A stretch of DNA of 5,597 nucleotides from Prevotella sp. (GTDB lineage Bacteria > Bacteroidota > Bacteroidia > Bacteroidales > Bacteroidaceae). The stretch's first letter is position 1; each line of letters starts with the position of its first letter. Shown here piece by piece: positions 1-5,251 of the stretch. The position numbers and the translations under genes are program-made. The stretch lies in assembly GCA_017424205.1 (NCBI GenBank), contig JAFPAS010000127.1, positions 1-5,597 on the forward strand, read 5' to 3'. The notes below the pieces were generated by a model. It did not search any database, had not been told where the DNA came from, and saw only the letters and a list, made by a program, of their open reading frames with translations.

Positions 1-303
1 AGGAACAGGTCTTCACCTTTCAGCTTCTTCTATCTGTAAGACTAACTGAACATGCAACTGCAAAACTGATGAGAGATTCTTCCGAACTATAGTTGAATAA
101 TTAAGTATAAATATTGGCCGCAAATTAGAAAACTTTACATTCTTTAACGCGCGAGATTCGTCTGTAGAATTTCTAATGTCTCATAACGAGAAATACCGCA
201 AGGAAATAACGTTTACCATAACTCTCTATCACACAAATAGTTATACAAAACAAATATCTAAAAATCCAATAAAAAGAACACAAACACAGACATTTACACT
301 ACA

Positions 304-345
304 AAAAGCAGCGAATGGCAATACCAAAAGCAGCAAATGGTAATA
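304..345. repeat. Imperfect tandem direct repeat, two 20-bp copies at 22-bp period
   Basis: Copies at 304-323 and 326-345 share 18 of 20 bases (core AAAAGCAGC, A/G, AATGG, C/T, AATA), separated by CC. The TGGCAA-type core recurs nearby in both orientations: GTTGCCATA at 407-415, CTGGCAAC at 463-470, CTGGCAAT in about 519-525 and ATTGCC at 550-555. I do not know whether this is a binding-site cluster or simple sequence drift. Confidence 0.6.
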
Positions 346-654
346 TGACTTAATCTTTGATATATTATGATTTGCCTTTATTTGCCTTGTAATTTCATAT
401 ATTCACGTTGCCATAACAGCAAAGAAAGGACTTTTAGAGGGCATCAACAGAAAATATAATGCCTGGCAACAAAGATTTTAAAAGAAAACTCAGCCATTTT
501 TTCACTATATAATCATACCTGGCAATATCGCAGCAGACGCACTATTTTTATTGCCTGAACTATCATCGTGCAGACATTCTGCATCATCTTACACACCTCT
601 TATTTCATTACAGGAAAAGCTAACCAATATGCGACATTACGTTTCTCACACAGC

Positions 655-701
655 AAAAAACACGTTTTTTAGTATCAAATACGGCTTTTTTTGAAAAAAA
701 A
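655..701. repeat. A/T-tract region with inverted and direct repeats upstream of the tRNA promoter
   Basis: An A6 tract (655-660) and a T6 tract (665-670) form a perfect inverted repeat, arms 655-661 and 664-670, with a 2-bp spacer. A T7 run (686-692) and an A8 run (694-701) follow. The decamer AAAAAACACG occurs at 655-664 and again at 696-705, 41 bp apart. Such spaced tracts suggest curved DNA or an UP-element-like upstream region for the strong tRNA promoter that starts at 712. That role is inferred from position only. Confidence 0.4.
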
Positions 702-711
702 CACGAAAATG

Positions 712-743
712 TTTGGTGGAATAAAAAAAACATCGTACCTTTG
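712..743 (+). promoter_or_regulatory. Bacteroidetes-type promoter of the tRNA-Gln gene
   Basis: The -33 element TTTG is at 712-715 and the -7 element TACCTTTG, a perfect TAnnTTTG, is at 736-743, with a 20-nt spacer. This matches the consensus of the primary sigma factor described for Bacteroides fragilis. Transcription should begin roughly 4 to 8 nt after 743, giving a precursor leader of about 55 nt before the mature tRNA. Confidence 0.85.
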
Positions 744-806
744 CACTCGCAAAAAGCAAAAGGCTTCTTTTAATGATGCCGACAAGCATTGTAAAACATA
801 AAACAT

Positions 807-877
807 TGGGGTATGGTGTAATGGTAACACTGCAGATTCTGGTCCTGCCTTTTCTGGTTCGAGTCCGGATACCCCAA
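807..877 (+). tRNA. tRNA-Gln, anticodon CUG
   Basis: The cloverleaf folds cleanly. The acceptor stem is 807-813 with 870-876 (7 bp). The D stem is 816-819 with 827-830, and its loop carries GG at 823-824. The anticodon stem is 832-836 with 844-848, the loop 837-843 is TTCTGGT, and the anticodon CTG is at 839-841. A 4-nt variable loop precedes the T stem 853-857 with 865-869 and the TTCGAGT loop. The tRNA decodes the glutamine codon CAG. The discriminator base is A877. The 3' CCA is not encoded (CAC follows), so it must be added enzymatically. One oddity is that the closing pair of the anticodon stem, 31-39, is an A836-C844 mismatch. The gene stands alone with its own promoter and terminator. 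Confidence 0.95.
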
Positions 878-880
878 CAC

Positions 881-923
881 AAAACGGTTAGGTTTCTGAT
901 GAAGCTTAACCGTTTTTCTTTTT
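881..923 (+). terminator. Intrinsic terminator of tRNA-Gln
   Basis: AAAACGGTTA (881-890) pairs perfectly with TAACCGTTTT (907-916). The stem can extend inward by five more pairs including G-U wobbles (891-895 with 902-906), leaving a 6-nt loop. The 3' arm runs into a T-rich tract, TTTTTCTTTTT, at 913-923. The hairpin starts only three bases after the mature tRNA 3' end. Read on the minus strand, the A-run at 881-884 gives a weaker U-tract, so some bidirectional activity is possible. Confidence 0.9.
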
Positions 924-951
924 ACGCCTAACAAGCAACAACAAACAGAAA

Positions 952-993
952 GGCGGGACACTGATGCCTATCACCTGACATCAATGTCCCGCC
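952..993 (-). terminator. Intrinsic terminator of the rsmI-lipoprotein operon
   Basis: On the minus strand GGCGGGACA (993-985) pairs perfectly with TGTCCCGCC (960-952). Six further pairs, the outermost a G-U, extend the stem to about 15 bp around a 12-nt loop (978-967). A T-rich stretch beginning TTTCTGTTTG follows on the minus strand from 951. The hairpin sits 55 nt after the lipoprotein stop codon and faces the tRNA terminator, so the two convergent units are well insulated. Confidence 0.85.
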
Positions 994-1048
994 CGATTAT
1001 ATTTCCATCTGCCATATGCAGAACAGCGCCTATGACAGAAACAGCCTG

Positions 1049-1897
1049 CTACTTAACCTGAATCACAAGATACTTGCTTGTCGACCAGAACACTTCCGGA
1101 TTAACAACACGGAGAACATACTGCTTTGACGCATCGCGCTCAAGCGTATAGCTTGACGATGGATGAGAAGTCAGAATCTTAGCTGACTTTGAGTATAGTT
1201 TGATTTCCTTCTCTACACGGATATCAATCTTTGTAAAATAGTTGCGATTGAAATTAGACTGGAGCACCTTTCCCTTCTCCAGAATACGGTTCTCCGCAAG
1301 TTCCTTCTTCGTACCGAAGACATACCAAGCCGTATGTATCTGTCTATCCTGACTTGTGATGGTATTTGCTCTCTCCTGACTTTCTGTCTTCAGTTCAGCA
1401 ACATCCTCACTAAGATTTGTCACAGTCTGGTCGAGTTCGGTGATACGCACATCCTTCTGTGAGAGTTCTGCACGCAAAATTTCTATCTGACGAGTTTTCT
1501 CTTCAAGTTCTGCAGTAAGATTTTCAATAGTAGCCTTCAGCTGTTCTGCCGCAATGCTGCCCTGGCGCGCACGCTTCTGCAGCTTAGCTATGAGTTCACG
1601 GTTATGCTTCATTGTCTGCGCAATGAATTTCATATCCTCACGTATCTGAGCTGCTCTATTCACAGCCTCGCCGTCCTTAGCGATTGTGACACGGTTTTCT
1701 GCAGCAGAAATCTGGCGGAATCCCTCCTGAATCTCATTAAGAGTAGAGAGCATATCATTGATTTCATTGTCTTTCTGCGCAATGACACGATTCAGCGAAT
1801 CAGTTTTTTCATTTTGCTCAGACATAGCGTTTTTCTTACCATTATCGCACGATGCCAGGCATAACAGGCATAGCGCAAAGACTAATAACTTTTTCAT
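1049..1897 (-). CDS. Coiled-coil lipoprotein of unknown function
   Basis: The 282-residue protein opens with a lipoprotein signal: positive MKK, a hydrophobic core at residues 4-14, and the lipobox LASC with the acylated cysteine at C17. It should therefore be exported and lipid-anchored, facing the periplasm or outer membrane. The residues after C17 (DNGKK) are not a clear Bacteroidetes surface-export signal. Residues about 25-187 are rich in Glu, Gln, Lys, Leu and Ile with heptad-like spacing, as in a long coiled coil. Residues about 188-282 look globular, starting near WYVFG (191-195) and ending in short beta-like segments. I do not recognise a named domain. Its ATG overlaps the rsmI stop by 4 nt (ATGA at 1897-1894), so the two are probably translationally coupled, although no functional link to rRNA methylation is evident. 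The stop is TAG and a terminator follows. Confidence is high for a real lipoprotein gene and low for any function. Confidence 0.9.
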   Translation of the reverse strand: MKKLLVFALCLLCLASCDNGKKNAMSEQNEKTDSLNRVIAQKDNEINDMLSTLNEIQEGFRQISAAENRVTIAKDGEAVNRAAQIREDMKFIAQTMKHNRELIAKLQKRARQGSIAAEQLKATIENLTAELEEKTRQIEILRAELSQKDVRITELDQTVTNLSEDVAELKTESQERANTITSQDRQIHTAWYVFGTKKELAENRILEKGKVLQSNFNRNYFTKIDIRVEKEIKLYSKSAKILTSHPSSSYTLERDASKQYVLRVVNPEVFWSTSKYLVIQVK

Positions 1898-2613
1898 TGC
1901 TTATCGATTTTTTGGTTTTTACTTTTCTGTTTTGCCTTCACCTCCTCGCATCCCGCAAGGATTATGACAATTTCACCTTTAGGAGGAGTGGCTGTGAAAT
2001 GCGCAATCACCTCAGCCAATGTTCCACGTACAGACTCTTCATGTATCTTGCTGATCTCACGACACACACTGACCTGACGCTCCTCACCATAATACTCAGC
2101 AAACTGCTGCAAGGTCTTCAGCAGACGATACGGCGATTCATAGAATATCATTGTGCGCTGCTCCGTTGCCAACTGCTCAAGACGTGTCTGACGTCCCTTC
2201 TTCTGAGGGAGGAAGCCCTCGAAGCAGAACTTATCACAAGGAATACCTGAGCTGACAAGCGCCGGAACAAAGGCTGTTGCGCCAGGAAGAGTCTGAACTT
2301 CAATCCCAGCAGCTATAGCCTCACGAACGAGATAGAACCCTGGGTCGGAAATGCCTGGTGTGCCAGCATCCGTAACCAGACATATAGTCTGGCCTGCCTT
2401 CAGTCGTTCCACAATACCAGCAGAAGTGCCATGTTCGTTAAACTTATGGTGTGCCACAAGTGGCTTGTGAATGTCATAATGTTTCATAAGGATGCCCGAA
2501 GTGCGGGTATCCTCAGCAAGGATCAAATCGGCTTCCTTCAATAGGCGGATAGCGCGGAATGTCATATCCTCCATATTTCCCACAGGAGTGGGTATCAGAT
2601 ATAAATTTCCCAT
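1894..2613 (-). CDS. rsmI: 16S rRNA (cytidine(1402)-2'-O)-methyltransferase RsmI
   Basis: RsmI uses S-adenosylmethionine to 2'-O-methylate C1402 in the decoding centre of 16S rRNA, acting in the cytoplasm on the small subunit. Family motifs are present in order: GNLYLIPTPVGN (residues 2-13), AEDTRTSG (33-40), LVTDAGTPGISDPG (79-92, the glycine-rich SAM-binding region of the tetrapyrrole-methylase fold), PGATA (110-114), FEGFLP (131-136), YESPYR (158-163), then CREISKIHEE. The 239-residue form is shorter than the E. coli protein (about 286) and ends in a Lys-rich tail, which I take to be usual for the phylum. An in-frame ATG at 2664 would add 17 residues unlike the family. The promoter at 2651-2623 lies inside that extension, so I choose the ATG at 2613. 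No Shine-Dalgarno site is visible and the leader must be very short. The gene overlaps the downstream lipoprotein start by 4 nt. Confidence 0.95.
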   Translation of the reverse strand: MGNLYLIPTPVGNMEDMTFRAIRLLKEADLILAEDTRTSGILMKHYDIHKPLVAHHKFNEHGTSAGIVERLKAGQTICLVTDAGTPGISDPGFYLVREAIAAGIEVQTLPGATAFVPALVSSGIPCDKFCFEGFLPQKKGRQTRLEQLATEQRTMIFYESPYRLLKTLQQFAEYYGEERQVSVCREISKIHEESVRGTLAEVIAHFTATPPKGEIVIILAGCEEVKAKQKSKNQKIDKQ

Positions 2614-2622
2614 AACTGAGCA

Positions 2623-2654
2623 CAAAAATAACCCATTATTCTGAGAAAAACAAA
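2623..2654 (-). promoter_or_regulatory. Bacteroidetes-type promoter of rsmI
   Basis: On the minus strand TTTG (2654-2651) and TATTTTTG (2630-2623, a perfect TAnnTTTG) are separated by 20 nt. Only nine bases lie between the -7 element and the ATG at 2613, so the transcript begins almost at the start codon. The promoter is back to back with that of tdk; the two -33 elements are 16 bp apart. Confidence 0.8.
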
Positions 2655-2670
2655 AAAAAGGCATTTCTTC

Positions 2671-2701
2671 TTTGTATTTTTAAATTTTCTTTGTACTTTT
2701 G
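2671..2701 (+). promoter_or_regulatory. Bacteroidetes-type promoter of tdk
   Basis: The -33 element TTTG is at 2671-2674 and the -7 element TACTTTTG (perfect TAnnTTTG) at 2694-2701, spaced by 19 nt. It ends 21 nt before the tdk ATG, giving a leader of roughly 15 nt. The leader is AT-rich (ATCAATTAAACA before the ATG) and has no Shine-Dalgarno site, as is common in Bacteroidetes. Confidence 0.85.
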
Positions 2702-2722
2702 TATTCAAATATCAATTAAACA

Positions 2723-3307
2723 ATGACAAACAACATACAAGGAGAAAAACGCCAGAAAGGCAGAATAGAGGTTATATGCGGCTCTATGTTCTCTGGCAAA
2801 ACAGAAGAACTGATACGCAGACTGAAAAGAGCGAAATTCGCACGACAGAAAGTTGAAATATTCAAGCCAGCCATCGACACACGATACTCTGAAGAAGAGG
2901 TTGTGAGCCATGACCATACATCTATACTTTCCACACCTGTAGAGTCATCGGGAGCTATCATGCTGCTTTCGAGCGATATTGACGTGGTAGGCATTGACGA
3001 AGCGCAGTTCTTCGACCAAGGCATTGTCGATGTATGTAACGAACTGGCAAACAGAGGTGTACGCGTAATATGCGCCGGACTTGACATGGACTTTAAGGGC
3101 GTGCCTTTCGGACCTATGCCAGCTCTCATGGCAGTAGCCGACGAAGTTAGTAAAGTACACGCAATATGCGTGCGCTGCGGATCACTGGCTTATGTCAGCC
3201 ATCGTATTGTCGAAGGAGACAAGAGAGTGCTGCTGGGCGAAACGGGCGAATACGAGCCACTATGCCGCGACTGCTACGAGCAGTGCACAAAACAGAAAAA
3301 CCAATAA
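2723..3307 (+). CDS. tdk: Thymidine kinase (type II, zinc-lasso)
   Basis: Thymidine kinase phosphorylates thymidine (and deoxyuridine) to the monophosphate using ATP, the first step of thymidine salvage in the cytoplasm. The 194-residue length is normal for the type II family, whose members are usually tetramers. The P-loop is GSMFSGKT (20-27). The Walker-B-like DEAQFF (92-97) carries the presumed catalytic base E93. [10 protein letters not shown] (117-126) is the conserved strand and loop, and F124 is the usual aromatic residue near the base. The lasso domain has four zinc-binding cysteines, C149/C152 (CVRC) and C181/C184 (CRDC), and EYEPLCR (176-182) forms the thymidine-binding loop. All key residues are intact. 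The first ten or so residues are a variable leader, so the start could be slightly later, but the promoter position fits this ATG. No clear terminator follows; a new promoter begins 68 nt after the stop. Confidence 0.97.
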   Translation: MTNNIQGEKRQKGRIEVICGSMFSGKTEELIRRLKRAKFARQKVEIFKPAIDTRYSEEEVVSHDHTSILSTPVESSGAIMLLSSDIDVVGIDEAQFFDQGIVDVCNELANRGVRVICAGLDMDFKGVPFGPMPALMAVADEVSKVHAICVRCGSLAYVSHRIVEGDKRVLLGETGEYEPLCRDCYEQCTKQKNQ

Positions 3308-3352
3308 CATCAGCGAGAACATCACGCCTCAACAACACTAAGACTGAAGATT

Positions 3353-3372
3353 TATACTATATTAATAGTATA
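3353..3372. repeat. Perfect inverted repeat upstream of the DUF1599 promoter
   Basis: TATACTAT (3353-3360) is repeated inverted as ATAGTATA (3365-3372) around a 4-bp ATTA spacer. It ends two bases before the -33 element of the next promoter. Its dyad shape and place fit an operator for a dimeric regulator. It is a poor terminator for tdk, because the stem is all A/T apart from one G-C pair and no T-tract follows. The role is inferred. Confidence 0.5.
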
Positions 3373-3374
3373 TA

Positions 3375-3406
3375 CTTGTGTATCTCGCTAAAAATACTTA
3401 ACTTTG
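3375..3406 (+). promoter_or_regulatory. Bacteroidetes-type promoter of the DUF1599-DoxX(-tpiA) unit
   Basis: The -7 element TAACTTTG (3399-3406) matches TAnnTTTG exactly. At 20 nt upstream lies CTTG (3375-3378), one mismatch from the -33 TTTG. Transcription should begin near 3410-3414, leaving a leader of about 70 nt. That leader holds a small GC-rich hairpin (GCAGG 3433-3437 with CCTGC 3443-3447, 5-nt loop) and a purine-rich GGGAGGAAG at 3462-3470. Confidence 0.75.
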
Positions 3407-3481
3407 CGCCAACAAAACGAACAACAGCACACGCAGGCACAACCTGCATGCTAAAAGCGAAGGGAGGAAGACAGAAACACG

Positions 3482-4042
3482 ATGAATACAAAGCAGAATA
3501 AGACAGAACAGCAATTCAAGCATGCCATGACGCTATGCAGAGACATTTTCCAGAAAAAGCTCTACGACTACAAACCATCATGGCGCATGCTGCGTCCGTC
3601 GTCGCTCACAGACCAGTTGTTCATAAAAGCAAAACGCATCCGCTCACTCGAGATAAAGAAGGAGTCGCTTGTAGGAGAAGGCATCATGCCTGAGTTTATC
3701 GCGCTGATAAACTACGGCATAGTTGGACTGATACAGCTAAGCAAGGGCTTCGTCGACCATATTGATATGACTAACGACGAGGCAATGGCCTTATACGACA
3801 GCTACGCCAGCGAATGCCTGCAGCTCATGCTGAAGAAGAATCATGACTACGACGAAGCATGGCGTGGCATGAGAGTGAGCAGCTACACCGATTTTATCCT
3901 CACAAAAATCGAGAGAATAAAAGAAATCGAGAACCATGGTGGTGAGACACTGGTGTCAGAAGGCATCGACTCGAACTACATGGACATAATTAACTACGCC
4001 ACATTCGGTGTAATTAAACTGACAGAAGATGCAGAAGCTTAA
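3482..4042 (+). CDS. DUF1599 (Nmad1-like) protein with two tandem repeats
   Basis: The 186-residue soluble protein consists of two copies of one helical unit. Copy 1 spans about C19-L86 and copy 2 about C112-L180. Aligned without gaps, 16 of 39 positions are identical in the first block (19-57 against 112-150) and 9 of 22 in the second (65-86 against 159-180). Each copy keeps KK, DY, WR, an Arg, SS, TD, and later EGI and INY (for example D29/Y30/W34/R35 and D122/Y123/W127/R128). I recognise this as DUF1599, which I recall being renamed nucleotide modification associated domain 1. The biochemical role is unproven, though a nucleotide-related one would suit its place next to tdk. A purine-rich GGGAGG (3462-3467) lies 14 nt before the ATG, farther than an ideal ribosome-binding site. 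It overlaps the next gene by 14 nt, so it is probably translated from a shared message. Confidence 0.88.
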   Translation: MNTKQNKTEQQFKHAMTLCRDIFQKKLYDYKPSWRMLRPSSLTDQLFIKAKRIRSLEIKKESLVGEGIMPEFIALINYGIVGLIQLSKGFVDHIDMTNDEAMALYDSYASECLQLMLKKNHDYDEAWRGMRVSSYTDFILTKIERIKEIENHGGETLVSEGIDSNYMDIINYATFGVIKLTEDAEA

Positions 4043-5177
4043 AGCGGCATGCATATTCATTGCACGAATGCTGCTCGGTGCGACATTCGTGTTCTCTGGA
4101 TTTGTAAAGGCTATCGACCCTCTCGGTACTGTCTATAAGTTGCACGACTACCTTGAGGCTCTTCATCTCAATCTTCTTTCTGCAGAAGGAATACTATTAG
4201 CTTGCGCCATAGCGCTCAGCACGTTTGAGCTTGCCATGGGCGTATTCATCCTGCTTGCCATTGGCAGAAGACAAGTATCGAAATGCGCCGTAGCATTCAT
4301 GTTCGTCATGACAGCCATAACGGCATGGATATACGCCTACGACCCGGTCAAGGACTGCGGATGCTTCGGCGACGCAATACTGCTGACAAACGGAGAGACG
4401 CTCCTCAAAAATATAATTTTATTTGCATGCGCGCTCGTGATAGCAAAATGGCCTCTTGAAATACGCCGTCTGCTGTCAAGACCAAACCAGTGGATTGTCG
4501 TGCAGGCAACGGGCATTATCTCCGTAGCGCTTAGCATATGGTGCCTGTACGACTTGCCGCTGATAGACTTCCGCCCATATAGCATCGGGACTGACATTAA
4601 GGCTGGCATGACTATACCTGACGGAGCAGAAGAGCCTGAGTTCGAGACTACATTCATTATGGAGAAGGATGGAGTAAGAAAAGAATTCGGCATTGATAAC
4701 TACCCTGACTCTACATGGACCTTCATCGATAGCAAGACAGTCACAATAAAAGAAGGCTACGTGCCACCGATACAAGACTTCAGCATCACGACTCAAGACG
4801 GAGAAGATATTACGCAACAGGTGCTTGACGACCCAAACTATACATTCCTCCTGATATCTCCTTCGCTGAAGTATGCTGACGACCAGAACTTCGGCACCAT
4901 TGACCAGACATACGAATATAGCCAGGACAATGAATATGAGTTCTATTGCCTCACGGCAAGCAGCGAGAACGAAATCAGCCATTGGAAAGACATAACCGGA
5001 GCAGAATATTCTTTCTGCCACACCGACGGCACAACGCTGAAAACCATCATACGCAGCAACCCCGGACTGCTACTGCTGAAGAATGGCATCATCATCGGCA
5101 AATGGAGCCACAACAGACTGCCTGACACTGACCAGCTGGACAGAATAATAAAGAACGTCAGACAGAACTCTAAATAA
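4029..5177 (+). CDS. DoxX/MauE-like membrane protein with degenerate thioredoxin-like C-terminal domain (BT_3928-like)
   Basis: The 382-residue protein has an N-terminal four-helix DoxX/MauE-type membrane region (helices about 8-27, 54-78, 84-104, 125-141) with [11 protein letters not shown] (21-31) and a conserved CGCFG (110-114). In MauE/DoxX relatives such cysteines suggest a thiol redox role. A fifth hydrophobic segment (about 156-174) leads to a hydrophilic domain. Its last part (about 270-382) resembles a thioredoxin fold: strand FLLIS (273-277), strand EFYCLTA (304-310), and [12 protein letters not shown] (342-353) with a cis-proline-like NPG before two strands. The place where CxxC would stand reads SPSLKYADD (277-285), so the redox-active pair is missing. 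It lies between the DUF1599 gene (14-nt overlap) and tpiA (74-nt gap). I recall this arrangement and a 'BT_3928 family' name from Bacteroides. The membrane topology and gene are secure; the function is inferred. Confidence 0.87.
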   Translation: MQKLKAACIFIARMLLGATFVFSGFVKAIDPLGTVYKLHDYLEALHLNLLSAEGILLACAIALSTFELAMGVFILLAIGRRQVSKCAVAFMFVMTAITAWIYAYDPVKDCGCFGDAILLTNGETLLKNIILFACALVIAKWPLEIRRLLSRPNQWIVVQATGIISVALSIWCLYDLPLIDFRPYSIGTDIKAGMTIPDGAEEPEFETTFIMEKDGVRKEFGIDNYPDSTWTFIDSKTVTIKEGYVPPIQDFSITTQDGEDITQQVLDDPNYTFLLISPSLKYADDQNFGTIDQTYEYSQDNEYEFYCLTASSENEISHWKDITGAEYSFCHTDGTTLKTIIRSNPGLLLLKNGIIIGKWSHNRLPDTDQLDRIIKNVRQNSK

Positions 5178-5251
5178 GAGAACTGGCGAAACATAGAACA
5201 AGAACAACAAATATAAACTTTTTAGACAAACAAAAACAAATTACAAAGATT

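Larger units (their letters stand above)
1..711. other. Long AT-rich noncoding region, no gene recognised
   Basis: I find no open frame here with a believable start, length or protein character on either strand. Stop codons are frequent, and an open frame antisense to the tRNA region (646-882) encodes a low-complexity Phe/Lys-rich peptide. A frame open from base 3 to the stop at 90-92 could be the tail of a gene outside the window, but the peptide is not recognisable. Visible content is a 22-bp-period direct repeat (304-345), two TTTGCCTT copies 10 bp apart (371-378, 381-388), a perfect 6-bp hairpin (569-583), and A/T tracts near 655-701. No TTTG/TAnnTTTG promoter pair was found on either strand before the tRNA promoter. 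About 700 bp without a gene is long for a bacterial chromosome, so an unrecognised small RNA or decayed sequence is possible. Confidence 0.6.

Noticed and set aside
304..345. Short repeats as a CRISPR array
   Set aside because: There are only two imperfect copies with a 2-bp spacer and no cas genes.
807..877. tRNA-Gln as an integration site for a mobile element
   Set aside because: I find no integrase gene and no second copy of the tRNA 3' end in the window.
646..882. Open frame on the minus strand overlapping the tRNA and its promoter
   Set aside because: It is antisense to tRNA-Gln and encodes a low-complexity Phe/Lys-rich peptide produced by A/T tracts.
1852..2250. 132-codon open frame on the plus strand inside rsmI
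   Set aside because: It lies antisense to a well-supported RsmI coding region and has no recognisable protein features.
2614..2664. Upstream ATG extension of rsmI
   Set aside because: The added 17 residues do not match the family, which begins just before the GNLYLIPTPVGN motif, and the promoter lies within this stretch.
2716..3129. Minus-strand open frame within tdk
   Set aside because: It is a mirror of the intact tdk gene, with Ser/Pro-rich low-quality protein and no independent promoter.
3353..3372. Inverted repeat as the tdk terminator
   Set aside because: The stem is nearly all A/T and is followed by mixed sequence rather than a T-tract.
3166..3501. Plus-strand frame running from tdk through the intergenic region
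   Set aside because: It is out of frame with tdk, crosses the next promoter and has no family character.
4476..5021. 181-codon minus-strand frame within the DoxX-like gene
   Set aside because: It is antisense to a gene with clear membrane helices and conserved motifs, and reflects composition only.
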